Shown here: positions 1-10,462 of the stretch, one piece after another
Layout: every line of letters begins with the position of its first letter
Numbering within the stretch: the stretch's first letter is position 1
Origin: Aeoliella straminimaris
Lineage (GTDB): Bacteria > Planctomycetota > Planctomycetia > Pirellulales > Lacipirellulaceae
Reading direction: 5' to 3'
Length of the DNA: 64,000 nucleotides
NCBI RefSeq assembly: GCF_024054565.1
Contig: NZ_JAMXLR010000020.1
Location: 1 to 64,000 of the forward strand
Program-made: the position numbers and the translations under genes
The notes under the pieces: model-generated
What the model was told of the DNA's origin: nothing
What the model saw: the letters and a program-made list of their open reading frames with translations, nothing else
Database searches by the model: none

Positions 1-114
1 AGTTGCCAAACAGCCGCGCGAACCTACCGCCACACTCCATTGGACCAAACCCCCGGGCGCTTGCTACCGCGATTCTTTTACACCGGCGATTTTCTCCGAC
101 TTAGTGCGAAGTCA

Positions 115-140
115 CGTAGCCGGATTCGCAAGAACTCGGA
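115..140 (+). repeat. Dispersed GATTCGCAAGAA element, single arm
   Basis: This 26-bp segment matches the left arm of the palindrome at 13019-13085 with one mismatch (actcgga here, attcgga there). Here only one arm is present. It marks a dispersed intergenic repeat family. Confidence 0.7.
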
Positions 141-160
141 TCCGATTACCCACACCTAAG

Positions 161-240
161 TAGCACCGACAGTCGGTCGGAGACCGCTTTGCAATCATGA
201 AAAACTGTTGCGACCGATTGTCGGTGTCGCTTGCGACAGG
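161..240. repeat. 80-bp hairpin repeat, copy 1
   Basis: The arms CACCGACAGTCGGTCG and CGACCGATTGTCGGTG pair with one mismatch around a loop that contains atcatgaaaa. A second copy of equal length lies at 1263-1342. The arms are better conserved than the loop, which suggests selection on the hairpin, as in REP-type elements. Confidence 0.75.
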
Positions 241-265
241 AGGGAAACAGAGCCTCCACTGCAAA

Positions 266-300
266 CAACCTCTTGTGCTCCGCACACAGACAACCGGCCG
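266..300 (+). repeat. 35-bp direct repeat, copy 1
   Basis: This segment matches 2254-2288 at 33 of 35 positions. The two copies bracket the stretch with both orphan genes. A related core, GTGCTCCGCACACA, appears in reverse orientation near 50145-50160. Confidence 0.7.
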
Positions 301-844
301 TGGAAAATAGCGTAGGGCGGGTGAAGTGAGCTGGTGGAACATTTCCACAACGCCCAACCACAGCGCCGGCAGAACCACCTATCCTACGGCACTTTCTGAT
401 TTATGAACGTGTATTTATGAACGCGAACGGCCAACAGGCCCGGAGGGCCGCGCTGCGAAAGCCCAGGGCGCAGCCCTGGGTGCACAAGCCTAACCTGCTT
501 GTAGCTCCGCAGGAGCGCGACAACCCAAGACGGTATGGAAACTCGCTTGAGCCATGGTAGTTCGTCCCTGCGGGACTTCGGTGGATCAACCCCTTCGATT
601 CCTATCGAAGCGTGCTGCTTCGCAGCGGGTAGAATGGTGCCGTAGGGTGGGTGGTTCCATCGGCGGTGGCCGAGTGAATTGGCGAGGGGGTGTTCCCGTC
701 GATGGGTTCACCCACCGTTCAAAACCACCCTAAACGGTGGGTGAACCTGCCGGTGGAACATCCCTACAATGACCAACCGCAGCGCCGGCAGAACCACCCA
801 CCCTACGGCACTAACCAATCACTAGATTTCAAGACTCGACCAAC

Positions 845-1225
845 ATGGCGTTTATCAAATTGTTGCCGCCCGAAAGCGGTGAGTCGCTTTCAGTCTCCCG
901 GATCATTGAACTGCTGGACGAGGAATTCGAGCTATTCGAATCCGATTCGGAGGCCGGCAGCAATCATGTCGCCGACATGATTGCTGCAACTCTGCGCTTC
1001 GATGATAGATTACCCGGCAAGCAAGATCGTCTAGACTGGCTTCGATCAATTCAGGCAGACGCGGTAGTGATTGCGTTCAGCGATGGATCGGGATCAGTAG
1101 CGCAGACTTGCGTAATGCCCGACTCAGAGATCTTCTTCGGCACCCCCGATGAAGTCGATGGCCCAGCACGGCCATTGGTAGAACGAGCTGCGCGCGTGCT
1201 TTGCTACGAGGTTTTCGAAGGATAA
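845..1225 (+). CDS. Hypothetical protein (126 aa)
   Basis: A small acidic protein that I do not recognise. It has no signal peptide and no membrane segment. It starts MAFIKLLPPE and has a helical-looking acidic stretch (IIELLDEEFELFE) around residues 20-32. A segment near residues 70-90 (DAVVIAFSDGSGS) looks like a beta strand and turn. No strong Shine-Dalgarno is visible upstream of the ATG. The gene lies alone between repeat elements: the 80-bp hairpin repeat starts 38 bp after its stop codon. That context, an orphan between repeats, suggests an accessory gene rather than part of an operon. The open frame is well supported by length and protein-like composition, but a function cannot be assigned. 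Confidence 0.6.
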   Translation: MAFIKLLPPESGESLSVSRIIELLDEEFELFESDSEAGSNHVADMIAATLRFDDRLPGKQDRLDWLRSIQADAVVIAFSDGSGSVAQTCVMPDSEIFFGTPDEVDGPARPLVERAARVLCYEVFEG

Positions 1226-1262
1226 CCGTGGAAGTTGAATCGCTTCAGATATCCCAGCTGGG

Positions 1263-1342
1263 TAGCACCGACAGTCGGTCGGAGCACGCCCGGCCATCAT
1301 GAAAAGCTGTTTCGACCGATTGGCGGTGTCGCTTGCGACAAG
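1263..1342. repeat. 80-bp hairpin repeat, copy 2
   Basis: Second copy of the hairpin at 161-240. The left arm is identical and the right arm differs at one base, while the loop has diverged more. It separates the orphan genes at 845 and 1450. Confidence 0.75.
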
Positions 1343-1449
1343 AGGATTGAGAGTATTCAATACCAAGACGAACGCACGTGCTGCCCGCACGGCCAATCGG
1401 TCACTATACCTGGTGTTGGCAATGCACCCGACCAGTACTCTGGACATCG

Positions 1450-2172
1450 ATGCAGAAGATATACAAAGTTGGACGTCGCTACTTCGATTCGGCTCTTCAA
1501 GGTGACGCCGAATCTCTGCGATCTCTATTTGAGCATCGAGCTCGTCTGTGGAGTGATCCTTCCTACGAGCGGGAGATTCCACCTTCGTGGCTATTCAACG
1601 ATTTTGCCTGCAAGTTCCAATCGCAACGGGCCTTCCAGTTGGTCCCCGTCGCCGTGGAGATAGCATTGCAGCAGGAAACGGCGTCAGACTTTGAGTGCGG
1701 CCTGTGGTTGATTTGGCGACTCGCTGAATGCAGTGGAACTACCGAATTACCGATCTCACTGCAGAAGAAATTACCCGCACTTCAACGAAAACGTGAACTG
1801 TACGTTAATTCCGACAGCACAGCATTCGGGGAAATCTTGAGACACTATCGACTACAGCCCGCGGTGTTTGAATTTTTGGAGCCATGGCATCCTTGTAGCG
1901 ACGCGTGTTTCGAGGATGAATTACGTCGTGAACTATGCGTCGGTCATGTACTGCATGGCCTTGACGCCATAGTCGTTGCGCGGCGACACGATATGGACGA
2001 CTTCTTGTTCGAACTCTCAGATGGTCGCTTCGCTAACGTCCATCTAACTTGGTCAAGTGAGTCTAACCCAGCTTGGCCAAGCACCGAGATTTACGACTCC
2101 CGTCTGGCCATGGAAATTGAGATTCAACGTCAGATTGACGAATGGAAACAGCTTGGACCCGCTGATCAGTAA
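1450..2172 (+). CDS. Hypothetical protein (240 aa)
   Basis: A soluble protein of unknown function. I chose the ATG at 1450 (MQKIYKVGRR) because the upstream part of the open frame overlaps the tail of a repeat region and does not look protein-like. The body is rich in aromatic and acidic residues. It includes a helical stretch around residues 65-100, with WLIWRLAECSG near its end, and a C-terminal amphipathic helix (EIEIQRQIDEWKQLG). It has no signal peptide, membrane segment or catalytic motif that I recognise. Like its neighbour at 845 it is an orphan between repeats. The general look (single-domain, acidic, aromatic) resembles immunity or accessory proteins, but this is only an impression. 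Confidence 0.6.
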   Translation: MQKIYKVGRRYFDSALQGDAESLRSLFEHRARLWSDPSYEREIPPSWLFNDFACKFQSQRAFQLVPVAVEIALQQETASDFECGLWLIWRLAECSGTTELPISLQKKLPALQRKRELYVNSDSTAFGEILRHYRLQPAVFEFLEPWHPCSDACFEDELRRELCVGHVLHGLDAIVVARRHDMDDFLFELSDGRFANVHLTWSSESNPAWPSTEIYDSRLAMEIEIQRQIDEWKQLGPADQ

Positions 2173-2176
2173 TGGT

Positions 2177-2205
2177 GGAGTAGTATACTTTCGACAAGCT
2201 ACTCC
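2177..2205 (+). terminator. Possible terminator after the 240-aa orphan gene
   Basis: A 7-bp perfect stem (GGAGTAG / CTACTCC) lies just after the stop codon at 2172 and is followed by a pyrimidine-rich tail (ctctgttctctctgttt). The T-run is interrupted, so this is a weak call. Confidence 0.4.
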
Positions 2206-2253
2206 TCTGTTCTCTCTGTTTGCTCCTGTTCAAACAGTGTCCACCACTACCAA

Positions 2254-2288
2254 CAACCTCTTGTGCTGCGCACACGGACAACCGGCCG
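2254..2288 (+). repeat. 35-bp direct repeat, copy 2
   Basis: Matches 266-300 at 33 of 35 positions. It lies between the 240-aa orphan gene and the 3' end of thrS. Confidence 0.7.
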
Positions 2289-2356
2289 AGGAAAGCCTTA
2301 CAAGTGGCACAGGTTACTCCGGCCGGCTGTCCGTGCTACCCGACGCGAATGCGGAC

Positions 2357-4540
<2,184 letters not shown>

Positions 4541-4964
4541 CGTGCAAGCAAAGGTTGAGGGCGAGAATTGCCGCAATACACAAGCGAATTGGGCCGAAAC
4601 CCAGCAAACTGCTCAGTATAGGACGGCAGCTTGGTGGTGGCTATCCGACGTCAGGAGTGATTGCAGGCGGGCGAGGTTCGGCTTAGCGGGTGACTGGGCT
4701 GGCGTAATCGTTCAAAACATTCACGCGACGCTTGATGGCAAAGCATGCGGTTTCAATCCCTAATTGCCGTTTTTTAGGAAAATTACTTGCGATCCTCAGC
4801 CAATTGGCGTTCAATGGAGAAAGCGGGCGGCATCGGAATCTCCCCCTTAACTACTACCATTGCGTCGTAAGACCATTGTTGGCAGTGTTTTAGGTGGAGA
4901 AGCAGTTGTGTTGGCACGTATTGGACTTTTCTTGATTGACGGCAGCTTCTGAGGAAGGCATCTC
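4541..4964. other. Intergenic region between thrS and a small secreted protein
   Basis: Divergent promoter region of 424 bp. I see no gene and no T-box-like leader. A GAGGAAGG Shine-Dalgarno lies just ahead of the ATG at 4965. An AT-rich patch (about 4768-4790) is the only other notable feature. Confidence 0.5.
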
Positions 4965-5267
4965 ATGAACTGGAGTGTACAAATTCTTGGCTCGATGCTG
5001 TTGGCTTTCTGCACCTGGGCACTGGTAGTTCCCACTGCGATGGCCGACGTTTCGCACGATGCTACGAGCCACCTGATCGGCATTGAACACCCCGCGGGGG
5101 CGTCCAGCTTGTCGGAACTTACTGCTACCACGCCACTGGAACCGGTTGACGCTGTTCCAGAGGTCGAAACTGCTAACAACATCGCGGAGCCAGGCTCGAT
5201 CGGTTTGATCGCCATGATGGCTCTGATGGGGGGCGGCGCCTTGATGATGCGTCGCCGACTCGGCTAG
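4965..5267 (+). CDS. Small secreted protein with C-terminal sorting-like tail
   Basis: A 100-aa protein with an N-terminal signal sequence (hydrophobic residues about 7-24, likely cleavage after AMA at 25-27). Its middle is short, polar and acidic. Its C-terminus runs AEPGS, then about 16 hydrophobic residues (IGLIAMMALMGGGALMM), then RRRLG. This tripartite tail has the layout of PEP-CTERM-type exosortase signals, although the core reads EPG instead of PEP. An exosortase is encoded about 4 kb downstream at 9072, so it may be a substrate. The start is supported by GAGGAAGG upstream, and a strong terminator follows. The function of the short middle part is unknown. Confidence 0.75.
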   Translation: MNWSVQILGSMLLAFCTWALVVPTAMADVSHDATSHLIGIEHPAGASSLSELTATTPLEPVDAVPEVETANNIAEPGSIGLIAMMALMGGGALMMRRRLG

Positions 5268-5376
5268 TTGTCCCCATTTCGCGGATAAAACGAACTGGAT
5301 GGGACAATCCAGCACGGGCAGGCCCATTTCAATCATTTGTTGCGGTTCACTTCCCCGAGTACCGCAGCGAAACCGA

Positions 5377-5414
5377 GGCTCCCGTGTATCCCCAACACGG
5401 GAGCCTTCTTTTTT
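5377..5414 (+). terminator. Rho-independent terminator
   Basis: A perfect 10-bp stem, GGCTCCCGTG / CACGGGAGCC, is followed by TTCTTTTTT. It lies about 110 bp after the stop of the small secreted protein and ahead of sodN. Confidence 0.9.
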
Positions 5415-5556
5415 GCGATTTGCGAGCTTCCGCACTCCTTAAATATTGCGTTGGGTACACATCTGCCACCTGCACGCGGTAGAATAGGGCTCTCCCAGTC
5501 CACTTTAGGCGGCTGGTCCTACCTTAGAACCTGTCACGTTCAGGAGTCCTTCCCCC

Positions 5557-6138
5557 ATGATGAAGCAATTCACCACCCTTGCCGCGCTATCTTTCTTGGC
5601 CTTGTTCGCTGCTCGCCAGGCGGCGGCCCACTGTCAGGTTCCTTGTGGAATCTATGGCGACGAACGCCGTTTTCAGGAGATGCTGGAGGACACCGAGACC
5701 ATTGCCAAGGCGATCACCTCGATTGACGAACTGGCCGGTACGCACGACGCCAACGGGCACAATCAACTTGCCCGCTGGGTCGCCACCAAGGAGTCGCACG
5801 CCTCGAACATCCAGGAGATCATCGGTCAGTACTTCCTCGCGCAGCGCATCAAAGCCGATTCGCCCAAGTACGTTGAACAACTCAAAGCGGCTCACGCCGT
5901 GATTGTTGCAGCGATGAAAACCAAGCAAGCCGCCGATCCGGCCACCGCCAAGGCATTGGAGTCTTCCATCCTCGACCTGTACCGTGCGTACGAAGGCAAG
6001 GAACCTCAATTCGGACAAGCCGCCGAAGCCGCGATCGCCATTCCCACCAGCACGGCCGTCGACAGCGAGCATGGGCACGAACATGGCGCCCACGAACATG
6101 GCGCCCACGAACACGGCGAGCACACTCACGAGCACTAA
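5557..6138 (+). CDS. sodN: Nickel superoxide dismutase, exported form with His-rich tail
   Basis: Converts superoxide to oxygen and peroxide at a nickel site. The nickel hook is visible: HCQVPCGIY at residues 25-33, with His1, Cys2 and Cys6 of the mature enzyme being His25, Cys26 and Cys30. Nickel superoxide dismutases need His1 free at the N-terminus. Here residues 1-24 form a classical signal peptide ending AAA, so cleavage would expose His25 exactly and place the enzyme outside the cytoplasm. The helical body (about residues 34-165) matches the family. It is followed by an unusual His-rich tail with HEHGA-type repeats up to the end, probably metal-binding. AGGAG lies 10 bases before the first of two ATGs. 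The gene is monocistronic, with a strong terminator downstream. Confidence 0.93.
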   Translation: MMKQFTTLAALSFLALFAARQAAAHCQVPCGIYGDERRFQEMLEDTETIAKAITSIDELAGTHDANGHNQLARWVATKESHASNIQEIIGQYFLAQRIKADSPKYVEQLKAAHAVIVAAMKTKQAADPATAKALESSILDLYRAYEGKEPQFGQAAEAAIAIPTSTAVDSEHGHEHGAHEHGAHEHGEHTHEH

Positions 6139-6208
6139 GAGTTAGCGAGCCTGGTGCTGTAGCTGGTTAGCAAGTCGCCAGGCGCGTACTCCACGGCCAA
6201 GCAACTCT

Positions 6209-6245
6209 GGAAAGAGCCCCGTCCCCCCCGGGCGGGGCTCTTTCC
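6209..6245 (+). terminator. Rho-independent terminator after sodN
   Basis: A 13-bp stem, GGAAAGAGCCCCG / CGGGGCTCTTTCC. Its right arm carries the T-rich part. It lies between the convergent sodN and proline-rich protein genes and may serve both. Confidence 0.8.
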
Positions 6246-6258
6246 TTGCGCTAGTTGT

Positions 6259-7116
6259 TCATCGGCGATTGAACAGGCCATGAGGCATCGCCGGGGGCGT
6301 ATCGCCACTGGCGCGTTGGACGCCCGTGCCCGCCGGGGCTTCGGCCGGTATCAACGAGACCTGCGGCCGCGTCGCCCGAACCGGCATGTTGGCCGAAGCG
6401 GGCAGGATGGCTTGCGTCACCGGCAAACGGTGTGATTCGTTCACCCGGCCTGGCCGGCGAATACCCAGCGGCAGCGGTGGCGGCGCATCGCCTCCGAACG
6501 ACGGTCCAGTGGCCGGCACCTGACTGGAGTCGGGAAACAACCCGGCTGGTGGCTGGCCAAACGGCATACTTGGTTCGCTGGGGCGATCTCCCCCGGCTGG
6601 TGGTTGCCCTCCCGCTGGCGGCTGTCCGCCCGCAGGTGGCTGGCCGCCAGGCGCTTCGCCTGCACCATTTCGCATGAAGTCGGGCATCGGCGGATTGAAC
6701 CCATCGGGTTGCGGAGCAGGCCGCTCCTCGCCATCGAGTTCATCGTCCGTGGGCAATTCGAATCCTGGTCTGTCTTCCGTTGCAGCCGGGCCAGGCGCAT
6801 TGGCCTCCGGCTCCAGGGCCTCGACCTTGGGCGGAGCCAGTCGGTCTTCGTTGGCGGCCTTCGGCGTATCGGTGGGGCCAATATCGTCCTCCCCGATCTT
6901 GGGTTCGCCTGCCTCGTCGCTCCCGCTCAGGCTGGTGCCAGGCCACAACCGCCATTGGGTTTGGCTGTAGCCCCAGGTTTCCCGGCGAGGCGTGCAGGCC
7001 CCCTCGGCCGCACAAGGCGGTGGCGTAGGTCGGCCCATTGGTGCGGCCAGCAAGCTGGCAGTCGCCACCCATGGCAGTAGGGCGGCTCCCACAACGCGAA
7101 GACGGCGGGTAGTCAT
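6259..7116 (-). CDS. Secreted proline-rich protein, function unknown
   Basis: A 285-aa protein with an N-terminal signal or membrane segment (residues about 8-25, AALLPWVATASLLAAP). It then has a motif ETWGYSQTQWRLWPG near residues 46-60, a pattern I associate with planctomycete secreted proteins of unknown function. The rest is low-complexity and disordered: acidic and proline-rich up to residue 160, three tandem GGQPPA units around 155-175, then a Pro/Gly-rich tail. It lies 97 bp downstream of the Wza-like exporter on the same strand and could be co-transcribed with it. That would fit a cell-surface role tied to polysaccharide or envelope. No enzymatic domain is visible. Confidence 0.75.
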   Translation of the reverse strand: MTTRRLRVVGAALLPWVATASLLAAPMGRPTPPPCAAEGACTPRRETWGYSQTQWRLWPGTSLSGSDEAGEPKIGEDDIGPTDTPKAANEDRLAPPKVEALEPEANAPGPAATEDRPGFELPTDDELDGEERPAPQPDGFNPPMPDFMRNGAGEAPGGQPPAGGQPPAGGQPPAGGDRPSEPSMPFGQPPAGLFPDSSQVPATGPSFGGDAPPPLPLGIRRPGRVNESHRLPVTQAILPASANMPVRATRPQVSLIPAEAPAGTGVQRASGDTPPAMPHGLFNRR

Positions 7117-7212
7117 CGGTCAAGTTCCTCGATTGATCCAAACACGTTATGCAAGTGGCATTCGGTGGGGAAGAGGGGTCGGTGAACCCTCCCCCAACTC
7201 GACGAGTGCCAG

Positions 7213-8283
7213 TTAGTTCAAGCTACCCAAGCCGAATCGTGCGATTCGGTTGAGCATGGCGGTACCCAGCGACACAAAACCGAAGACTCGTTCGGCCGGC
7301 TGCGTGAACCGCGACAGCACACCGTCCAGCTTCCGCATCTTGTCTTCTTCGATGTACAGTCGGTCGCCGGGCAGCAGTTGGTAATTGGTTGCTGTAACGG
7401 CGCCGCGAGTAATCGCCTCGTAGTCCACCGGTAGAATCTGCTCGCATCCTGTTCCCGCGGGTGCGGGGCGAGCGATGAAGATTTTCGTCGACGAAAGCTG
7501 GCTCAAACCGCCAATCGCGGCAATGGCATCCAGCACGGTGTCGTTACCGGTAATGGGAGCCGTCACCACGTTGTCGCCAAAGCCGGCACCCTGAGTGATG
7601 ATGTAGTACTTCTTGCTGTTATAGGAGAACACGTCGACGATCACTTCAGGTTCGACCAGGTACTGAGACAGTTTGTCTTCGATACGTGCCTTGGCCTGGT
7701 CGAGTGTCAGCCCCGTGACGTAAACCGAACCGTAAGTGCCCAGGTTCACGCGGCCGTCCGGCCCCACCAGGTGCTCGCCTACGATTTGCTGGGCGCCAGC
7801 AGACACGGCGAGCGACACCGACACTTCGGCATCGGGATAGATCTGCGCCAGGTGGCGACGGATCGCTTCCTGTGCGTCGTCGATGGTCAGGTTCGCGACT
7901 TCGACCCGGCCGTAGCTCGGACCGAGGTCGATTTTGCCCTCCGGATCGACAAAGAACGCATTTTGAATCGGCACGCGGTCGTCCACGTACAGGGCACGCA
8001 CCAGCAGACCGTCGAACGGCTCGACTACGTGCGGTGGCTTGGGCACAATTTTGACCGCGTTGATCAGCAGGATGTCCGGCGGCTCGATGACGTACGGCGG
8101 CAGCGAGACCATGTCCTTCTCGCGGCCCGCAGGATTGACGGCCGGCCCCTCGCTGGGGGTCATTGGCAGCGGCTGGCGAGGCTCCATCATACTGACGCAT
8201 CCGGTGGTGCCCAGCACCAGTAGAGTGAATGCCGCCAGTAGCGAGCGTTGAATGAGTTGGGTGATGTGCGTCATGGCCCCCAT
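7213..8283 (-). CDS. Polysaccharide export protein, Wza-like lipoprotein
   Basis: An outer-membrane polysaccharide export family protein of up to 356 aa. The N-terminus has a signal peptide ending LGTTGC, a lipobox-like site, so it is probably a lipoprotein. Two export/SLBB-type segments follow: one near residues 60-150 (PPDILLINAV and, later, FFVDPEGKIDLGP) and one near 165-230 (EHLVGPDGRVNLGTYGSVYVTGLT). A C-terminal SLBB-like region reaches the motif LLPGDRLYIEED. Either of two nearby ATGs (8283 or 8274) could be the start. It is divergent from the exosortase and Wzc-like genes at 9072 and 10463. Together these form a small envelope or exopolysaccharide locus, but no glycosyltransferase or polymerase is encoded beside it. 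Confidence 0.88.
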   Translation of the reverse strand: MGAMTHITQLIQRSLLAAFTLLVLGTTGCVSMMEPRQPLPMTPSEGPAVNPAGREKDMVSLPPYVIEPPDILLINAVKIVPKPPHVVEPFDGLLVRALYVDDRVPIQNAFFVDPEGKIDLGPSYGRVEVANLTIDDAQEAIRRHLAQIYPDAEVSVSLAVSAGAQQIVGEHLVGPDGRVNLGTYGSVYVTGLTLDQAKARIEDKLSQYLVEPEVIVDVFSYNSKKYYIITQGAGFGDNVVTAPITGNDTVLDAIAAIGGLSQLSSTKIFIARPAPAGTGCEQILPVDYEAITRGAVTATNYQLLPGDRLYIEEDKMRKLDGVLSRFTQPAERVFGFVSLGTAMLNRIARFGLGSLN

Positions 8284-9071
8284 CGCCTATCTGCGAGAAA
8301 AGTTGCTTTGTTTAGCGGCTTGTGTTGCTTGGCGTCCCTCCGCGCAAGCCATCCGGCGCGACCGGAATGTTCGGCACATTCGTAATAATCGGTAGAGTCG
8401 CCTGCCAACTTTGCTTGCGATTGACAAATTCCGCGCGATCGCCCTTTAGAACCCGCAGCGATAGCACCGCAGGTGCCCCCGCAAGAGCCTGCAGACAGTC
8501 CGCTAGCATCCCCCCATCGCCGACCGAAAGTTTCCCGGCGTTGGCGTCTTTTTGCCGAACCGCCGGGGCTATACTTGCGTATTAACGCAGAGACGGTCGT
8601 CCGCAGGGAGAAGTACGATTCTTGCGTAGCCATAAGCGACCCAATCGCTACAAGCAGAACGGTGGCAAAAAAAGTCGGCCAGCTTCTGCGGGGGGAGGTT
8701 TCCCGTGGCGGTTCGACGGTTGGGCAAGTGGCAAGCGATTGTTCTGCTGTTTCATGAGAAAAACAGCGCTGTCCGGCTGAGTGGCCGGGGCGTGAGACAC
8801 CTACTACGGCAGTTTGACAGATTTTGGGACCCCGCTTATCTTCGATTTCAGCGTATCGAAGCGGTCGGGCAGAGAGGCCCATGCCCGCTGAAAGAATAGC
8901 CCTCTTGGCGAGGAGGCCCAACGCGGCGCGAAATGTCGTCCGTGTGGGGGCCGTAGGGTGGCCGACAGGCGGCTGCATGCCGAGCAAGTGCCACCTACCG
9001 GATGGATCTGCCCTCGCCTACACCGCCTTTTCGTCCATTATCCCCTACTGCGCCCAGTCAGCCGATCATCC
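8284..9071. other. Long divergent intergenic region of the export/exosortase locus
   Basis: This 788-bp stretch lies between divergent wza-like and exosortase genes. The open frames here lack protein-like character; the longest, on the minus strand, has only one hydrophobic stretch and looks accidental. A TATACT hexamer near 8569 could be a -10 element for rightward transcription with a leader of about 500 bases. I recognise no riboswitch. The length suggests regulatory content that I cannot resolve. Confidence 0.45.
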
Positions 9072-10223
9072 ATGAGTAGCACCCTCGCTCCCCGCCCTGT
9101 CTCCTTCGGAACAAGTGGCTCTGCCGCCAGTGGTCCGAGTCTGTCCCCCGGCGAGCAAAAAGCCACATGGATTGCGCTGGTCAGTTCGCTGTTTGTGCTG
9201 ATGCTCGTCTACTGGAACGAGCTGACCGTTACCAAGGACTACTGGAGCGACGACACCTACTCCCACGGCTGGATTATCCCGTTTTTCGCCATGTTCCTGA
9301 TGTGGAGCAAGCGTCAACCGCTGGACGGACCGGTCAGCAAGGAAACGGAAAACAAGATCTTGATGGCCATCTTTATCCCAGCCGGTCTGGCGGTGGCCTC
9401 CTATCTGTTCCTCGATATTCCCGCCATCACGTGGTCCCTGTACGCAACATCGGTGATGATCGGTCTGGCCTTGGTGTTCCGCTATCACGAATTCGAACCG
9501 GTCGAGATGTACGAACGGTGGATCGGGGCCGTGTTGGTTATCGGATCGCTGAGCCTGCGACTCTACGGCACTTACTACGACAAACTCTATTGGGATCGAT
9601 TCAGCTTGATCCCGGCCATGTTAGGCGTCTTCATGCTGGCGGGTGGATTTCCCATCATCAAGCGGATGTGGGCGTCTATCGCCTTCTTCGCCTTCATGAT
9701 GCCGCTGCCTTCGAAGGTCGAACACTTCCTGCTGGGCGGTTTGCAGAAGATTGCTGCCGCTGCCAGCACCACCGTGCTCCAGATCCTGGGCGTCGGCGCC
9801 TACCGCCAGGGATCGCGAATCAATGTCGACGGCCTGGCCGAGGCACTGGAAGTGATTGGCGCCTGTGCGGGCCTGCGAATGCTCACCATTTTCTGCGCGA
9901 TGGTTATCGCCATGGTGCTGCTGATCGAGCGGCCCTGGTGGGACAAGCTCATCCTGCTGCTAAGCGCCATTCCGATTGCCCTCGTGACCAACATCATCCG
10001 CATTACCGTCACGGCCTTGCTGTATCTGGCTGTAGAGGGATCGCCAAATCAGGAAATGTACCATCAGTGGATTCACGACTATGCCGGTTTCGCGATGATC
10101 ATCATAGCCGCTGGCATCATGCTATTTGAATACAAGATTCTCTCCTGGCTATTCGTCGAGGAGGGAGATGAAGTGCTCCACACCGCGGGTATGCGAGGTG
10201 GAATGCCGATAGGCCGAAACTAA
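9072..10223 (+). CDS. Exosortase (PEP-CTERM sorting transpeptidase)
   Basis: A multi-pass membrane cysteine transpeptidase that processes proteins with PEP-CTERM tails. The ATG at 9072 (MSSTLAPRPV) gives 383 aa with about eight hydrophobic segments. The expected catalytic triad is present: Cys265 in GACAGLR, Arg310 in TNIIRIT and His335 in WIHDYAG, all at the membrane edge as in the family. There is no C-terminal EpsI-type domain in this protein. The gene lies 240 bp upstream of the Wzc-like gene and opposite the Wza-like gene, the usual linkage of exosortases with exopolysaccharide export. Candidate substrates in the window are encoded at 38483 and 51432 (VPEP tails) and possibly at 4965. 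Confidence 0.92.
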   Translation: MSSTLAPRPVSFGTSGSAASGPSLSPGEQKATWIALVSSLFVLMLVYWNELTVTKDYWSDDTYSHGWIIPFFAMFLMWSKRQPLDGPVSKETENKILMAIFIPAGLAVASYLFLDIPAITWSLYATSVMIGLALVFRYHEFEPVEMYERWIGAVLVIGSLSLRLYGTYYDKLYWDRFSLIPAMLGVFMLAGGFPIIKRMWASIAFFAFMMPLPSKVEHFLLGGLQKIAAAASTTVLQILGVGAYRQGSRINVDGLAEALEVIGACAGLRMLTIFCAMVIAMVLLIERPWWDKLILLLSAIPIALVTNIIRITVTALLYLAVEGSPNQEMYHQWIHDYAGFAMIIIAAGIMLFEYKILSWLFVEEGDEVLHTAGMRGGMPIGRN

Positions 10224-10462
10224 CCCTCGAGATGTTGCCCCTGGTCAACATGTGTGGTGTTTCGGCCACAGAAACTCAGCTCGCCGGGGCAGAAGGAACA
10301 GCCGTATTTTCCCAGTTTGCCGCCCAAATTTCGACTTCAGCGTCTTGCGATCGCGCCTTGGCGTCGGAGTTGCATATTGCTCAAGACCAAGGCGGACACC
10401 ATCCGCCCGGCACACGCCTCTACTTGTCTCGGCAGCCATTATCCCTGAGGAGAGTTTAAGCA

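Larger units (their letters stand above)
1..844. other. Repeat-rich intergenic region
   Basis: I see no convincing gene here. The small open frames have no recognisable product. The stretch is instead packed with short palindromes and dispersed repeats. These are a GATTCGCAAGAA element at 115-140, an 80-bp hairpin element at 161-240, a 35-bp element at 266-300, and a motif CGCCGGCAGAACCACC that occurs near 365 and again near 784. A series of small hairpins lies between about 435 and 630. Such clusters are typical of REP-like intergenic DNA. An uncharacterised structured RNA cannot be excluded. Confidence 0.6.

Noticed and set aside
161-2288. Integron-type gene cassettes
   Set aside because: The hairpin elements between orphan genes suggested attC sites, but the core site GTTRRRY and its inverse are not at the expected ends, and no integrase is seen.
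4541-4964. T-box or other threonine-dependent leader for thrS
   Set aside because: No specifier, anti-terminator or T-box sequence can be seen on the minus strand upstream of thrS.
6079-6136. Short tandem repeats at the sodN 3' end as a possible array
   Set aside because: They are in-frame codons of the His-rich tail, with no spacers; not a CRISPR.
8271-8987. 238-aa open frame on the minus strand in the export/exosortase gap
   Set aside because: It overlaps the start of the wza-like gene, has no ribosome site and has irregular composition; only one hydrophobic stretch looks protein-like.
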